DNA from: Massilia forsythiae
GTDB taxonomy: Bacteria > Pseudomonadota > Gammaproteobacteria > Burkholderiales > Burkholderiaceae_D
Reading direction: 5' to 3'
Length of the DNA: 64,000 nucleotides
NCBI RefSeq assembly: GCF_012849555.1
Contig: NZ_CP051685.1
Coordinates: forward strand, 4,340,001 to 4,404,000
The notes beneath the pieces were generated by a model that saw only the letters and a list, made by a program, of their open reading frames with translations, was not told where the DNA came from and searched no databases. Positions 10,091-22,771 of this stretch are shown piece by piece. A program made the position numbers and the translations under genes. Positions within the stretch are counted from its first letter, which is position 1; every line of letters begins with the position of its first letter.

Positions 10091-11158
10091 ATGACCAAGA
10101 TGGGCACTCGACTGGGTGATTTGGTCGAACGCTTCGGCGGCCAGCTGGTGGGTGACCCGGACCTCGACGTCCAGGGCATCGCACCGCTGGACAGCGCCGG
10201 CGCTTCGCACATCAGCTTTCTCAGCAACAGCAAACTGCGCGCCCTGGCGGCGCAGAGCAGCGCGGCGGCACTGATCCTGGCGCCGCTGGACGACCAGAGC
10301 GTGGCCGCCACCTATGCCGGCGCGCGCATCGTCACCACCAACCCGTACGCCTATTTCGCGCGCGCCGCCCAGTACTTCGCGGCGCTGGAAGAGAGCGTGC
10401 CGGCGCCCGGCATCCATCCGAGCGCCGTCGTGCACGACAGCGCGCGCGTGGACGCCAGCGCGCACGTCGGCCCCAACGTCACGGTCGAGGCCGGCGCGGC
10501 GATCGGCCCCGGCGTGGTGATCGATGCCGGCTGCTTCGTCGGCGCGCACGCCGAGATCGGCGAAGGCACGCGCCTGTTCGCCAACGTCACCTTCCACGCG
10601 CGCTGCGTGATCGGCAAGCGCGGCATCCTGCACTCGGGCGCCGTGATCGGCACCGACGGCTTCGGCTTCGCACGCGAGAACGGCGCCTACATCAAGATCC
10701 CGCAGACCGGGCGCGTGCTGATGGGCGACGACGTCGACATCGGCGCCAACACCACGGTCGACCGCGGCGCGCTGGCCGACACCGTCATCGAGGACGGCGT
10801 CAAGCTCGACAACCAGATCCAGATCGGCCACAACTGCCACATCGGTGCGCACACGGCGATGGCCGGCTGCGTCGGCGTGGCCGGCAGCGCCAAGATCGGC
10901 AAGCACTGCACCTTCGGCGGCGCCGCCATGGTGCTGGGCCACCTGGAAATCGCCGACAATGTCCATATCTCCTCGGGCAGCATGGTGTCGCGCTCGGTGC
11001 TGGAGCCGGGGCAGTACACCGGCTTCTACCCGCTGGCCAAGAATGCGGAATGGGAAAAGTCCGCCGCCATCGTGCGCAACCTTTCCTCGATGCGCGAGAA
11101 AATCCGCGCATTGGAAAAACAGATCAAACAATTGACGGAACAAGCACAACAACAATGA
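10091..11158 (+). CDS. lpxD: UDP-3-O-acylglucosamine N-acyltransferase
   Basis: LpxD adds the N-linked hydroxyacyl chain, the third step of lipid A synthesis. The 355-residue protein has an N-terminal uridine-binding domain (about 1-100), then a left-handed beta helix of hexapeptide repeats (about 105-320). The catalytic histidine region [11 protein letters not shown] is present, and a C-terminal helical tail is rich in K and Q. A second Met lies at 10100. The stop overlaps the fabZ start (ATGA), implying coupling. Confidence 0.98.
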   Translation: MTKMGTRLGDLVERFGGQLVGDPDLDVQGIAPLDSAGASHISFLSNSKLRALAAQSSAAALILAPLDDQSVAATYAGARIVTTNPYAYFARAAQYFAALEESVPAPGIHPSAVVHDSARVDASAHVGPNVTVEAGAAIGPGVVIDAGCFVGAHAEIGEGTRLFANVTFHARCVIGKRGILHSGAVIGTDGFGFARENGAYIKIPQTGRVLMGDDVDIGANTTVDRGALADTVIEDGVKLDNQIQIGHNCHIGAHTAMAGCVGVAGSAKIGKHCTFGGAAMVLGHLEIADNVHISSGSMVSRSVLEPGQYTGFYPLAKNAEWEKSAAIVRNLSSMREKIRALEKQIKQLTEQAQQQ

Positions 11159-11691
11159 CCACGACCGAAGCCAAGACCAGCGACGCCGCCGCGTCCAAGA
11201 CCCTGAACATCACGCAAATCAAGGAATACCTGCCGCACCGCTATCCGCTGCTGCTGGTGGACCGCGTGGTCGACTACGAACTGGGCAAGACCATCACCGC
11301 GATCAAGAACGTCACCGTGAACGAGGAATTCTTCAATGGCCACTTCCCGCACCAGCCGGTGATGCCGGGCGTGCTGATGGTCGAGGCGCTGGCCCAGACC
11401 GCCGCCATCCTGTCCTTCATGACGATGGGCGTGAAGCCGGACGAGAACTCGGTGGTGTACTTCGTCGGCATCGACAACGTGCGCTTCAAGCGTCCGGTCG
11501 AGCCGGGCGACCAGCTGAAGATGGACGTCGAGATCCTGCGCACCTCGCGCGGCATCTGGAAGTACAAGGCGCAGGCCAGCGTCGACGGCAAGGTGGCGGT
11601 GGAAGCGGAACTGATGTGCACCATCCGCGGCGCCGCCCAGGCGCAGATGAGCCCGGGCGCAGCGGCGGCACCGGCGGCGGCGGGGCAGTAA
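11155..11691 (+). CDS. fabZ: 3-hydroxyacyl-ACP dehydratase FabZ
   Basis: FabZ dehydrates beta-hydroxyacyl-ACP in fatty-acid elongation and competes with LpxA/LpxD for hydroxyacyl-ACP. The 178-residue hot-dog-fold protein has the catalytic stretch [20 protein letters not shown], with His in GHFP and Glu in MVEAL. It carries an N-terminal extension of about 18 residues and an Ala/Gly-rich tail of about 18 residues beyond the usual core. The ATG at 11155 overlaps the lpxD stop by four bases, and its own stop overlaps lpxA by one base (TAATG). Confidence 0.97.
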   Translation: MTTTEAKTSDAAASKTLNITQIKEYLPHRYPLLLVDRVVDYELGKTITAIKNVTVNEEFFNGHFPHQPVMPGVLMVEALAQTAAILSFMTMGVKPDENSVVYFVGIDNVRFKRPVEPGDQLKMDVEILRTSRGIWKYKAQASVDGKVAVEAELMCTIRGAAQAQMSPGAAAAPAAAGQ

Positions 11692-12479
11692 TGAGCAGGA
11701 TCCATCCGAGCGCGATCGTCGATCCGGGCGCCCAGCTGGACAGCTCGGTCGAGGTCGGCCCGTATTCGATCGTCGGCGCCAACGTGCGCATCGATGCCGG
11801 CACCCGCGTCGGCCCGCACGTGGTCATCGAAGGCCACACGACGATCGGCCGCGACAACCACATCTTCCAGTTCGCCTCGCTGGGCGCGCAGCCGCAGGAC
11901 AAGAAGTGGGCCGGCGAGCCGACCCGCCTGGAGATCGGCGACCGCAACACCATCCGCGAATTCTGCACCTTCAACACCGGCACCGTGCAGGACGAGGGCG
12001 TGACGCGCCTGGGCGACGACAACTGGATGTCGGCCTACACCCACCTGGCGCACGACTGCCGCGTGGGCAGCAACACGATCTTTTCCAACAATGCGCAACT
12101 GGCCGGGCACGTGCACGTGGGCGACTGGGCGATCCTGTCCGGCTATTGCGGCGTGCACCAGTTCTGCAAGATCGGCGCCCACGCCTTCATCGGCATGTAC
12201 ACCAGCCTGACCCAGGACGTGCCGCCGTTCGTGCTGGTCTCCGGCAACCCGGCGGCGGCGCACGGCGTCAACATCGAGGGCATGAAGCGGCGCGGTTTTA
12301 CGCGCGAGCAGATCAACGCCGTGCGCAACGCCTACAAGCTGGTCTACCGCTCCGGCCTGACGCTGGAAGAAGCCAAGGCGAAACTGGCCGAGGAAGAGCA
12401 GGGCGCGGGCGAGGCGGCGCCGCAGGTGCGTGCGCTGCGCGACTTCCTGGATGCGACCAGCCGTGGCATCGTCCGCTGA
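11691..12479 (+). CDS. lpxA: UDP-N-acetylglucosamine O-acyltransferase
   Basis: LpxA transfers a hydroxyacyl chain from ACP to UDP-GlcNAc, the first step of lipid A synthesis. The 262-residue length equals that of well-studied LpxA enzymes. Hexapeptide repeats run from residue 2 to about 185, with the catalytic histidine in the THLAHDC stretch, followed by the helical C-terminal domain. The start overlaps the fabZ stop by one base. The lpxB reading frame begins inside its last codons. Confidence 0.98.
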   Translation: MSRIHPSAIVDPGAQLDSSVEVGPYSIVGANVRIDAGTRVGPHVVIEGHTTIGRDNHIFQFASLGAQPQDKKWAGEPTRLEIGDRNTIREFCTFNTGTVQDEGVTRLGDDNWMSAYTHLAHDCRVGSNTIFSNNAQLAGHVHVGDWAILSGYCGVHQFCKIGAHAFIGMYTSLTQDVPPFVLVSGNPAAAHGVNIEGMKRRGFTREQINAVRNAYKLVYRSGLTLEEAKAKLAEEEQGAGEAAPQVRALRDFLDATSRGIVR

Positions 12480-13635
12480 CCTGGATGTAGGCGCAGCGCC
12501 CGCGCTGGCGCTGGTCGCGGGCGAAGTCTCGGGCGACCTGCTGGCGGCGCGCCTGATGGCCGGCCTGGCGCCGCGCCTGCCCGGCGTGCGCTATTCCGGC
12601 ATCGGCGGGCCGCGCATGCTGGAGCAGGGGCTGGTGTCGGACGTGCCGATGGACACGCTGACGGTGCGCGGCCTGCTGCCGGTGCTGCTGCGCTACCGCG
12701 AGCTGAAGGGCATCCAGGACCGGCTGCGCGACCGCCTGCTGGCCGAACGTCCGGCCGCCTTCATCGGCGCCGACTACCCCGGCTTCAACCTGGGGCTGGA
12801 ACAGCAGCTGCGCGCGGCCGGCATCCCGACCGTGCACTTCGTCGGGCCGCAGATCTGGGCCTGGCGGCGCGCGCGCATCAAGAAGATCCAGCGCGCGGTG
12901 TCGCACATGCTGGTGATCTTCCCGTTCGAGGAAGCGATTTATCGCGAGGCCGGCGTGCCGGTGACCTACATCGGCCACCCGCTGGCCGAGACCATCCCGT
13001 TGCAGCCGGACGTGGCCGGCGCGCGCCGTGCGCTCGGCATTCCCGTCGACGCCACGGTGGTGACGGTGATGCCGGGCAGCCGCATGGCGGAAATCAAGTA
13101 CCTGGCCGAGCCCTTCGTGCGTGCGGTGCGCCTGCTGGCGGCGCGCGACGCGTCGCTGCGTTTCATCGCGCCGATGGCGGGCGAGCGGCAAAAGGCGTAT
13201 TTCAGGCAGGTCGTGGCGCAGGCCGGATTGCAGGACGTGCCCTTGACGCTGGTGGACGGCGCCTCGCACGACTGCATCGCCGCCGCCGACGCGGTGCTGG
13301 CGGCGTCCGGCACGGCCACGCTGGAGGTGGCGCTGTTCAAGAAGCCGATGGCGATCGCCTACAAGGTGCTGCCGGCCGAATGGATGATCATCCGCCACAT
13401 GGGTTACCTGCCGTGGATCGGGCTGCCGAACATCCTGGCGCGCGAATTCCTGGTGCCGGAATTCCTGCAGCACGCGGCCACGCCCGAGGCGCTGGCGGAC
13501 GCGCTGTGGTTCCAGCTGACCGAAGAGAACAACCGCGCGCGCCTGCGCGAGCGCTTTACCGAGATGCACCACGGCCTGCTGCGCGACAGCGCGCGCGCCA
13601 GCGCCGACGCGGTGCTGCGGGTGATAGGCCGGTAA
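12463..13635 (+). CDS. lpxB: Lipid-A-disaccharide synthase
   Basis: LpxB condenses UDP-2,3-diacylglucosamine with lipid X to form the lipid A disaccharide. Signatures include LVAGEVSGD near the N-terminus, [12 protein letters not shown], and PGSRMAEI in the C-terminal nucleotide-binding half. The start is uncertain: GTG at 12463 gives 390 residues, closest to the family, while ATG at 12451 and GTG at 12430 are also in frame. All overlap lpxA by 17 nt or more, so translation is coupled. The TAA stop overlaps an in-frame ATG of rnhB at 13635. Confidence 0.96.
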   Translation: MASSADLDVGAAPALALVAGEVSGDLLAARLMAGLAPRLPGVRYSGIGGPRMLEQGLVSDVPMDTLTVRGLLPVLLRYRELKGIQDRLRDRLLAERPAAFIGADYPGFNLGLEQQLRAAGIPTVHFVGPQIWAWRRARIKKIQRAVSHMLVIFPFEEAIYREAGVPVTYIGHPLAETIPLQPDVAGARRALGIPVDATVVTVMPGSRMAEIKYLAEPFVRAVRLLAARDASLRFIAPMAGERQKAYFRQVVAQAGLQDVPLTLVDGASHDCIAAADAVLAASGTATLEVALFKKPMAIAYKVLPAEWMIIRHMGYLPWIGLPNILAREFLVPEFLQHAATPEALADALWFQLTEENNRARLRERFTEMHHGLLRDSARASADAVLRVIGR

Positions 13636-13685
13636 TGCCAGGCCGCGACCGAACCGATGCGGCAACCACAATCAACGAGCAGCAC

Positions 13686-14378
13686 ATGAGCAAGAAAAAG
13701 TTCGATTTTTACCCGGGCCTGCCGGCCAGGAACCGTCCGTTCACGGTCGAGGACGTGGTGTGCGGCGTGGACGAAGCCGGGCGCGGTCCGCTGGCCGGGC
13801 CGGTCTACGCCGCCGCCGTGATCCTCGATCCGCGCCGCCCGATCGAGGGCTTGCGCGACTCCAAGAAGCTGAGCGAGGCGCGCCGCGACGAACTGGCGCC
13901 GCTCATCCGCGAACAGGCGCTGGCCTGGGCCGTGGCCGAATGCTCGCACGAGGAAATCGACAGCATCAACATCCTGCAGGCGACCATGCTGGCCATGCGC
14001 CGCGCGGTGGAGGCGCTGCACACGGCGCCGACCGTCGCCCTGATCGACGGCAACCGCTGCCCGCAGCTCGCCGCCGCCATCCGCGCCCACGCGGTGGTGG
14101 AGGGCGACGACAAGGTGCATGCGATCTCGGCCGCCTCGATCCTGGCCAAGACCGCGCGCGACGCCGCACTGGTGGCGCTGCACGCCGCCTATCCCGAGTA
14201 CGCGTTCGACCGCCACAAGGGCTACGGCACCGCGCTGCACCTGGCGCGCCTGCGCGAGCACGGCCCCTGTCCGGTGCACCGGCGCAGCTTCGCGCCGGTG
14301 CGCGCGCTGCTGCCGCAGCCGGTCCGGGCAACCGTCGCCGCCGCGCAGGCGGACCTGTTCCAGGGAGCCGCCGCATGA
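13686..14378 (+). CDS. rnhB: Ribonuclease HII
   Basis: RNase HII nicks RNA in RNA-DNA hybrids and removes misincorporated ribonucleotides. The 230-residue protein has [15 protein letters not shown] (catalytic Asp-Glu) near residues 26-40, [13 protein letters not shown], and [14 protein letters not shown] with the later catalytic residues. The chosen start MSKKKFDF is preceded by a second ATG at 13635, which overlaps the lpxB stop and would add 17 residues. The later start is preferred on homology. The stop overlaps the next gene (ATGA). Confidence 0.96.
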   Translation: MSKKKFDFYPGLPARNRPFTVEDVVCGVDEAGRGPLAGPVYAAAVILDPRRPIEGLRDSKKLSEARRDELAPLIREQALAWAVAECSHEEIDSINILQATMLAMRRAVEALHTAPTVALIDGNRCPQLAAAIRAHAVVEGDDKVHAISAASILAKTARDAALVALHAAYPEYAFDRHKGYGTALHLARLREHGPCPVHRRSFAPVRALLPQPVRATVAAAQADLFQGAAA

Positions 14379-15160
14379 AGAGCATCACCTCGCGCGACAA
14401 TGCCTTCTACAAGGAACTCAAGCAGCTTTCCACCAGCTCGCAGGCGCGCCGCAAGGCCGGCCAGACGCTGCTGGACGGCGTGCACCTGTGCCAGGCCTGG
14501 CTCGACCTGGCCGGCGCGCCGCTGCACTGCGTGGTGTCGGAAGGCGCGCTGGCCAACCCGGAAGTGGCGGCCGTCGTCGAACGGGTCGAGGGCGGGCGCG
14601 GCCACGTCACGGCGCTGCCGGACGCACTGTTCGGCGCCCTCAGCCAGGTCGAGCACGGCGTCAACCTGCTGTTCCTGGTCGCCACGCCGCAGCCGGCCCG
14701 GCCCGCCGTGCTGACCGAATCGGCGGTATTGCTGGACGGCGTGCAGGACCCCGGCAACGTCGGCTCGATCCTGCGCAGCGCCGGCGCCGGCGGTATCACG
14801 CAAGTGTATTGCAGCCCCGGCACCGCGTTCTGCTGGTCGCCCAAGGTGCTGCGCGCGGCGATGGGCGCCCATTTCGTGCTCGACATCTTCGAGAACGTGG
14901 ACCTGCCCGCGCTGGTGCGCGCTGCCGAGGTGACCGTATTGGCCACCAGCGGCTACGCCGAGCGCCGCATCTGGGACGTCGACCTGCGCGGCCCGACCGC
15001 CTGGCTGCTCGGCCACGAGGGCCAGGGCGTGTCGGCCGGGCTGCTGGAACTGGCCACGCACCGGGTGGCGATCCCGCACGCCGGCCAGGTCGAGTCGCTG
15101 AACGTGGCGGCCTGCGCCGCGGTGTGCTTTTTCGAGCAGCTGCGCCAGCGCCAGGCATAG
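14375..15160 (+). CDS. SpoU (TrmH) family RNA 2'-O-methyltransferase
   Basis: This is a 261-residue SPOUT-class methyltransferase expected to methylate a ribose 2'-hydroxyl in rRNA or tRNA using S-adenosylmethionine. An N-terminal substrate-binding part (about 1-105) precedes the catalytic knot. The knot has all three SpoU motifs: [18 protein letters not shown] (motif 1), [10 protein letters not shown] (motif 2) and [20 protein letters not shown] (motif 3). The start overlaps the rnhB stop by four bases. Pairing with rnhB is common in betaproteobacteria. The exact target (RlmB-like or other) cannot be read from sequence. Confidence 0.93.
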   Translation: MKSITSRDNAFYKELKQLSTSSQARRKAGQTLLDGVHLCQAWLDLAGAPLHCVVSEGALANPEVAAVVERVEGGRGHVTALPDALFGALSQVEHGVNLLFLVATPQPARPAVLTESAVLLDGVQDPGNVGSILRSAGAGGITQVYCSPGTAFCWSPKVLRAAMGAHFVLDIFENVDLPALVRAAEVTVLATSGYAERRIWDVDLRGPTAWLLGHEGQGVSAGLLELATHRVAIPHAGQVESLNVAACAAVCFFEQLRQRQA

Positions 15161-15211
15161 ACGCGGCCCGGTCGTTCGGGTTACTCTTGGGCAATCAAAG
15201 ATGGAGCCGAG

Positions 15212-16450
15212 ATGGACAACCCGCATTCGCAACCCGCAGCGCCGCCGGCACCCTTGCATTTCCTGGTGGCGGAGGGCGACCCGGTCCAGCGCCGCGCGCT
15301 GATCGCCACGCTGCAAGGGCTGGGCGCCGGCCGCATCACCGACGTGCCGGACGGCCCGGCCGCGCTGCGCACCCTGCAGGCCGGCTTCTGGCCGCGCGTG
15401 GACGTCGCCATCATCGACCTGGCGCTGGGCGGCATGGACGGCCTGGAACTGCTGTGCGCGATCGCCGCGCTGCAATCGACCGTGCGCCTGATCGTGATCG
15501 GCGACCAGCCGGCCAGCGTGCTGTTCTCGGTGGAGACCCTGGCGCAAGCCTATGGCGTCGAACTGCTCGGCACGATCCCCAAGCCGGCCGGCGCCGCCCG
15601 GCTGCGGGCGCTGCTGGCCGGCGACGCGGCGGCGCCCGCACCGGGCGCCGTGCGCCGGGCGCCGGAAGCCGCCGGTCCCAGCCTCAGCTTCGCCGAGGTC
15701 GGCGTCGGCCTGCAGCAGCGCCAGTTCGAACCGTTCTTCCAGCCCAAGATCGAACTGGCCACCGGCCAGGTCAAGGGCGTGGAAGCGTTCGCGCGCTGGC
15801 GCCACCCCGAACATGGCGTGCTCGGCCCGAGCGCCTTCATCGATGCGCTGGAACAGAACGGCCGCATCGATTTCCTCGACTGGACCATGCTGGAACTGGC
15901 GGTGGAGCGCTGCCGCCGCCTGCACGACCAGGGCATCCCGGTGTCGCTCTCGATGAACCTGGCGCCGGCCACGCTGGCGCATCCGAACTTCCTGCGCCAG
16001 GCCGGCGCCTGCATGGCGCGCCACGGCCTGCTGCCGGATTACGTCAGCTTCGAGATGACCGAGTCGTCGATCCTGGACTTCGACGCCGGCTTCATCGAGC
16101 GCCTGGTGCGCCTGCGCATGATGGGCTTCGGCCTGGCCATCGACGACTACGGCACCGCGCGCTCGAACCTGCAGCTGCTGGCGCGCATTCCCTTCTCGGA
16201 ACTCAAGATCGACCGCTCGTTCGTCGACGGCGCCTCCAAGAAGCGCCCGATCGGCACCGTGCTGAAATCCTTCCTCGGACTGGCGCACAGCCTGGACCGC
16301 ATGTCGGTGGCGGTGGGCGTGGAAACGCGCCAGGACTGGGATTTCCTGCAGGGATTGGGATGTACCTATGCGCAGGGCTACCACATCGCCAATCCGATGG
16401 CGACGGCGGATTTTCCGGGCTGGCTCGAAGAGTGGCGGCAGTTTTTCTAG
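15212..16450 (+). CDS. Response regulator with EAL domain, catalytically degenerate
   Basis: The 412-residue protein has an N-terminal receiver domain (about 12-135) with the phosphoacceptor Asp69 in DVAIIDLALGGMDG, and an EAL domain (about 165-412) of the RocR type. Active EAL domains hydrolyse c-di-GMP. Here the signature EAL reads EAF (191-193). The conserved Asn (SMNL), Glu (FEMTES), Asp-Asp (DDYGTA), Lys (LKIDRS) and Gln (YAQGY) remain. However, the glutamate that serves as general base (EGVE in active enzymes) is valine (V368-G-V-E371). It may therefore be a c-di-GMP sensor or inactive regulator. It stands alone, without an adjacent histidine kinase. Confidence 0.93.
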   Translation: MDNPHSQPAAPPAPLHFLVAEGDPVQRRALIATLQGLGAGRITDVPDGPAALRTLQAGFWPRVDVAIIDLALGGMDGLELLCAIAALQSTVRLIVIGDQPASVLFSVETLAQAYGVELLGTIPKPAGAARLRALLAGDAAAPAPGAVRRAPEAAGPSLSFAEVGVGLQQRQFEPFFQPKIELATGQVKGVEAFARWRHPEHGVLGPSAFIDALEQNGRIDFLDWTMLELAVERCRRLHDQGIPVSLSMNLAPATLAHPNFLRQAGACMARHGLLPDYVSFEMTESSILDFDAGFIERLVRLRMMGFGLAIDDYGTARSNLQLLARIPFSELKIDRSFVDGASKKRPIGTVLKSFLGLAHSLDRMSVAVGVETRQDWDFLQGLGCTYAQGYHIANPMATADFPGWLEEWRQFF

Positions 16451-16530
16451 ACCATCGATATCGGCGGTGATCGCCGGCCCCGGCATCGCCCCGCGCCAAC
16501 AACGGCGCCCGTCGATTCGAACGCGGTGTG

Positions 16531-16593
16531 AACGCGTGGACGGCGCCGGCGTGGTCGTGATGCGAACCGTCCGGCGGAGCCGTCCACCCTACG
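16531..16593. repeat. Dispersed palindromic repeat, single copy A
   Basis: This sequence starts with AACGCGTGGACGGC and ends with GCCGTCCACCCTACG, so its ends are inverted repeats. Related copies lie at 24796, 31271 and 61023. It sits between the EAL gene and the 3' end of ppsR and could act as a bidirectional transcription barrier. Confidence 0.7.
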
Positions 16594-16627
16594 CCCGGTA
16601 TCGTCCGCGTGCCAATAAACATCGCCG

Positions 16628-17485
16628 TCAATATTGCGCGCGCGCGCTCGATTCCGGCTTGATCTCCTGGAGGATCGTGGTCGAGATCTCCTCGATCGAC
16701 TTGGTCGTCGACGACAGCCAGCGGATGCCTTCGCGCCGCATCAGCTGCTCGGCCTCGTTCACCTCGTAGCGGCAATTCTCGATCGACGCGTACTTGCTGC
16801 CGGCGCGGCGCTCGTTGCGGATCTCGGCCAGGCGTTCCGGCGTGATGGTCAGCCCGAACAGCTTATGCTTGAACTGCGGCAGCGCCGAGGGCAGGCGGCC
16901 GCGCTCGAAATCGTCCGGAATCAGCGGGTAGTTCGCCGCCTTGATCCCGTACTGCATCGCCAGGTACAGGCTGGTCGGGGTCTTGCCCGAGCGCGACACG
17001 CCGACCAGGATCACGTCCGCATCTGCCAGGTTCTTGTGCGACTGGCCGTCGTCGTGCGCCAGCGAGAAGTTGATCGCCTCGATGCGGTTCTTGTATTCCT
17101 CGGTGTCGACCACGTTGTGGATGCGGCCGATGGTGTGGGTCGACTTCACGCCGAGTTCCTGTTCCAGTGGCGAGACGAAGGTCTGGAACAGGTCCATGTG
17201 CATGCCCTGCGCGGCGCGGATCACGCTCGACAGGTCGTGCTTGACCAGTGTCGAGAACACGATCGGGCGCTGGTTGTCGGCCTGCGCGATTTCGTTGATG
17301 CGGCGCGCCGCCTCGTGGGCCTTGTCGATGGTGTCGATGAAGGGCAGGCGGATCTGGCGGAAGCGCATCTCGAACTGGCTCAGCACCGCGTGGCCGAAGC
17401 TCTCCGCGGTGATGCCGGTACCGTCGGAGACGAAGAGCACGGTGCGCGCCGCGCCCTGGTTGCCTGGAGTGCTGGAGGTGGTCAT
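16628..17485 (-). CDS. ppsR: PEP synthase regulatory protein (bifunctional kinase/pyrophosphorylase)
   Basis: PpsR (DUF299 family) inactivates phosphoenolpyruvate synthase by ADP-dependent threonine phosphorylation and reactivates it by phosphate-dependent dephosphorylation. The 285-residue protein has SDGTGITAE near residues 20-28 and the P-loop GVSRSGKT at 162-169, both family hallmarks. It is divergent from its target ppsA, the usual arrangement. The divergent spacer is 299 nt. Confidence 0.96.
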   Translation of the reverse strand: MTTSSTPGNQGAARTVLFVSDGTGITAESFGHAVLSQFEMRFRQIRLPFIDTIDKAHEAARRINEIAQADNQRPIVFSTLVKHDLSSVIRAAQGMHMDLFQTFVSPLEQELGVKSTHTIGRIHNVVDTEEYKNRIEAINFSLAHDDGQSHKNLADADVILVGVSRSGKTPTSLYLAMQYGIKAANYPLIPDDFERGRLPSALPQFKHKLFGLTITPERLAEIRNERRAGSKYASIENCRYEVNEAEQLMRREGIRWLSSTTKSIEEISTTILQEIKPESSARAQY

Positions 17486-17784
17486 AGTGCCTTTTTGCTA
17501 ATATGATGACAAACTTGCAGGCGCCGCGCTGCGAATCGCAATCACGCGGTAAAATGCTCTGCAACGGTTTCAGGAAGTCCGCCATCCGCCGCGCCGCGCC
17601 ATCGGTGCCGATGCGCGAAGACGACGGACTCCTTTCCGGGATTGTGCTGTACGCAACCAAGAATAACAAGAAACGCCCGGACCTCGCGACACCCGCCGTG
17701 CTACTCCGTATGCACCGCCGCGCAGCGTCCATCCGCAGCCCATCCCACCGTACCGGTTTCCATCATCAAAGAAGGTGTTTTATC
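17486..17784. promoter_or_regulatory. Divergent ppsR/ppsA control region
   Basis: This 299-nt spacer must hold promoters for both genes. A TAAAAT at 17550-17555 could be a -10 box for ppsA, but no good -35 accompanies it. GAAGGTG lies 11 nt before the ppsA ATG as a probable ribosome site. An ORF upstream in the ppsA frame is not conserved-looking and is treated as untranslated. No clear operator is visible. Confidence 0.4.
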
Positions 17785-20238
<2,454 letters not shown>

Positions 20239-20257
20239 AACCGGGCTGACCAGTCGC

Positions 20258-20291
20258 GCCCTCCGGTCCGTTCGGGCCGGAGGGCTTTTTT
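20258..20291 (+). terminator. Rho-independent terminator after ppsA
   Basis: A 9-bp stem (GCCCTCCGG at 20258-20266, complement at 20277-20285) is followed by TTTTTT at 20286-20291, beginning 19 nt after the ppsA stop. Confidence 0.9.
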
Positions 20292-20341
20292 ATTTCTGTT
20301 TTGTAACAGGATCTTGCCTGCAGACGCGAATGCGTTATTCT

Positions 20342-20361
20342 TTCGGAAATTATTTTCCGAA
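20342..20361. promoter_or_regulatory. Palindrome at the ribosome site of a small secreted protein gene
   Basis: TTCGGAAA and TTTCCGAA (20342-20349 and 20354-20361) form an 8-bp inverted repeat around TTAT. It ends on the GAAGGA ribosome-binding site and starts 27 nt before the ATG at 20369. It could be an operator or an RNA hairpin that hides the ribosome site. No T-run follows. Confidence 0.45.
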
Positions 20362-20368
20362 GGATGCC

Positions 20369-20743
20369 ATGAAACGCCTTGTTCTTTCGATGATCTTGCT
20401 GGCATTGTCCAGCGCCGGTTTCGCCCAGGACGCCGCCTTCTGCAAGTCGGTGTGCAATTCGGAAAAAACCCAGTGCCTGGCCAGCGTCGGCAAGACGGCC
20501 TACAACGAAGGCCTGCTGCCGGACGGTACGCCGGACAAGAACCCGCTCGCGCGCGTTGCCCAGGTGCAGATGCTTTCCAGCGACAACGGTGCGCTGGAAC
20601 GCTCGGGCCTGCAGCACCGCCGCATGGCGCGCAACGGCGCCTGCGACGACGCCTACGCGCGCTGCACCCGCAGCTGCAAGGTGGAGACCGACGGCGATGC
20701 CGTCGGCAAGGTGGTCGAGCGCCACGGCAAGAAGGACAATTGA
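20369..20743 (+). CDS. Small secreted cysteine-rich protein of unknown function
   Basis: I do not recognise this gene. The 124-residue product has a clear signal peptide (MKRLVLSMILLALSSAGFAQ, cleavage near residue 20). The mature part has six cysteines arranged as CKSVC, C, C and RCTRSC, consistent with disulfide bonds in the periplasm. No membrane segment follows. GAAGGA precedes the ATG; an upstream in-frame ATG at 20330 lies before the ribosome site and is rejected. The gene stands alone between the ppsA terminator and a convergent diguanylate cyclase gene 24 nt away. Confidence 0.75.
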   Translation: MKRLVLSMILLALSSAGFAQDAAFCKSVCNSEKTQCLASVGKTAYNEGLLPDGTPDKNPLARVAQVQMLSSDNGALERSGLQHRRMARNGACDDAYARCTRSCKVETDGDAVGKVVERHGKKDN

Positions 20744-20767
20744 CGGCAGCCGCCGCGCCGGCAGCGT

Positions 20768-21973
20768 TCAGGCGCGGCGGCGCGCGCCGTCATGGCGTGC
20801 GGCCGCGGCCGCCATGACGCGGTTGCGCCCGGCCGCCTTGGCGGCATACAGGGCGGTATCGGCGCGCGACAGCAGGTCGGCCACGGTTTCGCCCGGCGCC
20901 AGGGTGGCGACCCCGATGCTGACCGTGTAGCCGATGGCCGCCGCCGCGTCGTCGGCGCCGCGCTCGACGGACGGGTCGTGCGCCACGCACTGCAGGGCCG
21001 CGCGCAGGCGCTCCGCCGTGTGCAATGCGGTATCGGCCGCGGTGGCGGGCAGCAGCACGGCGAATTCCTCGCCGCCCAGGCGCCCGCCGAGGTCGCGGCT
21101 GCGCAGCAGCGCGCCGGTGCGCGCGACGATCTCCACCAGCACCCGGTCGCCGGCCGCGTGGCCGTGGGTGTCGTTGATGCGCTTGAAATGGTCGACGTCG
21201 AACAGCAGCAGCGACATCGGCGCCTGCGTGCGCGCCGCATGGGCGCGTTCGCGCTCGGCTGCCGCGAAAAAGGCGCGGCGCGAGGGCGCGCCGGTGAGGT
21301 GGTCGTGGTCGGCGGCGTGGTTGGCGCGCGCGATGATCTCGGCGTTGGCCATCATGACGGCGCCCAGCGTCAGCGTCGGTATCGACAGGGTGCCGCAGGC
21401 GAAGAACACCAGGTCCAGCGTCGGCACGTCCACTGACGGCAGCCAGCCGGCCACGCGTGCGCCGTAAGCGGCGCCGCGCACGAACAGCCCGATGCCGATG
21501 CCGAACGCGGCGCCCATCGTGAACAGGTAGGGATAGCGGCGCGGGGCCGCAGGCAGCGCCGTCCACACGCTGCGGCACATCGCCATGCACAGGCCGCCGT
21601 GCAGCAGCGACACCACGGCCACGCGCAGCGGGGTGGAGTCGATGCCGACATGCAGCGCCACCACCGTCGCCATGGTGGCCGCGGCGAATCCACCCAGTGC
21701 GCGCCACTGCACGCCGCATCCAAGGTGGCGGCGAAAGCCGGCGTACATCATGACCGAGGTGCCGATCATCAGGGCGTTCGCCAGTTCGATCGACAGCAAG
21801 GCCGAAATATGGTCGCGTGCGGCGAACAGCGGCATGGCGGCCATCGCCATCGCATTGGCGACCGACCATTCGCGGATGCCCCTGGCGCCGCTGTGCGCCT
21901 GCGACGACAGCACCAGCAGCATCACCGCCGACATGGCCATCATGAGCAGGAACAGGCTGGTGGTGCTCAGCAT
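20768..21973 (-). CDS. Membrane diguanylate cyclase (GGDEF)
   Basis: The 401-residue protein has about six to seven hydrophobic segments in residues 1-225, forming an unclassified sensory membrane domain, and a C-terminal GGDEF domain. The active-site signature is GGEEF at 300-304, which is competent. RSRD at 291-294, five residues upstream, fits the product-binding inhibitory site (RxxD), so c-di-GMP feedback inhibition is likely. It should make c-di-GMP from two GTP at the inner membrane. No partner gene is adjacent. Confidence 0.93.
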   Translation of the reverse strand: MLSTTSLFLLMMAMSAVMLLVLSSQAHSGARGIREWSVANAMAMAAMPLFAARDHISALLSIELANALMIGTSVMMYAGFRRHLGCGVQWRALGGFAAATMATVVALHVGIDSTPLRVAVVSLLHGGLCMAMCRSVWTALPAAPRRYPYLFTMGAAFGIGIGLFVRGAAYGARVAGWLPSVDVPTLDLVFFACGTLSIPTLTLGAVMMANAEIIARANHAADHDHLTGAPSRRAFFAAAERERAHAARTQAPMSLLLFDVDHFKRINDTHGHAAGDRVLVEIVARTGALLRSRDLGGRLGGEEFAVLLPATAADTALHTAERLRAALQCVAHDPSVERGADDAAAAIGYTVSIGVATLAPGETVADLLSRADTALYAAKAAGRNRVMAAAAARHDGARRRA

Positions 21974-22253
21974 CGGCAGGCGTTCGGGGAGGGATGGGCG
22001 GACATAGGAGCGGGCAGCGCGCTACCCGGCTTTCATGAAGGAATTGCCAGATGGTATCAAAATCGGCAGGGCAGCGGTGTTTATCGAACAGCAATCAAAT
22101 CGGCGCCATCCGGACAAGATTGCAAATTTACAAGACGGCTATTGACTCTGCGCGCCGGGAAGTTACACTGGCCATGCACGCCGCTGCGCTGGCCAGCCCT
22201 CGTCGCTCGTTCCGGGAGGCGGGGGTTTTCATCGTTCGGAACGGGAGGAAACC

Positions 22254-22676
22254 ATGGCTGACTGGATGGGCTGGCTGGCGCTCGCCGGCATACTCGTGAT
22301 CCTCGAACTGTTCATCGGCACCTTTTACCTGCTGATGATCGCCATCGGCTTGGCCGTCGGCGGCGTGGTGGCGCTGCTCGGCGCGGCCCTGCCGCTGCAG
22401 GCGATCGTGGCCGGCGTGGTCGGCGTGGCCGCCACCGGGCTGCTGCACCGTTCGCGCTTCGGCCGTCCGGCCCGGCAGGACGCCACGCGCGACCGCAACG
22501 TCAACCTGGACATCGGCCAGCACGTGTCGGTGCCGGCCTGGGACAATGGCCGCGCGCGCGTACTGTACCGCGGCGCGCTGTGGGACGTCGAGCTGGGGCA
22601 GGGCGCCACGGCGCACCCGGGCCAGTTCCGCATCGTCGAGGTGCTGGGCAGCCGGCTGGTAGTGGCCAATGGCTGA
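22254..22676 (+). CDS. NfeD-family membrane protein
   Basis: The 140-residue protein has two to three membrane helices in residues 5-65 and a C-terminal OB-fold (about 85-140) with ARVLYRGALWDVEL, typical of short NfeD proteins. NfeD proteins pair with stomatin/SPFH proteins and are thought to help organise membrane microdomains. That partner gene is 95 nt downstream on the same strand. GAGGAAACC precedes the ATG. Confidence 0.88.
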   Translation: MADWMGWLALAGILVILELFIGTFYLLMIAIGLAVGGVVALLGAALPLQAIVAGVVGVAATGLLHRSRFGRPARQDATRDRNVNLDIGQHVSVPAWDNGRARVLYRGALWDVELGQGATAHPGQFRIVEVLGSRLVVANG

Positions 22677-22681
22677 AGCGC

Positions 22682-22706
22682 CCATGCCGCGGCGGCCGCG
22701 GCATGG
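22682..22706 (+). other. Perfect hairpin between nfeD and the SPFH gene
   Basis: CCATGCCGCGG at 22682-22692 and its exact complement at 22696-22706 form an 11-bp stem with a 3-nt loop, five nucleotides after the nfeD stop. There is no T tract, so it looks like an RNA-processing or stability element that could set different levels for the two genes. Confidence 0.6.
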
Positions 22707-22771
22707 CATGTTCGTGTGACCGGCCGACCCGTTCGGCCGGCATCGTCGTCAACAACGAGAAAGGCCCGTCC

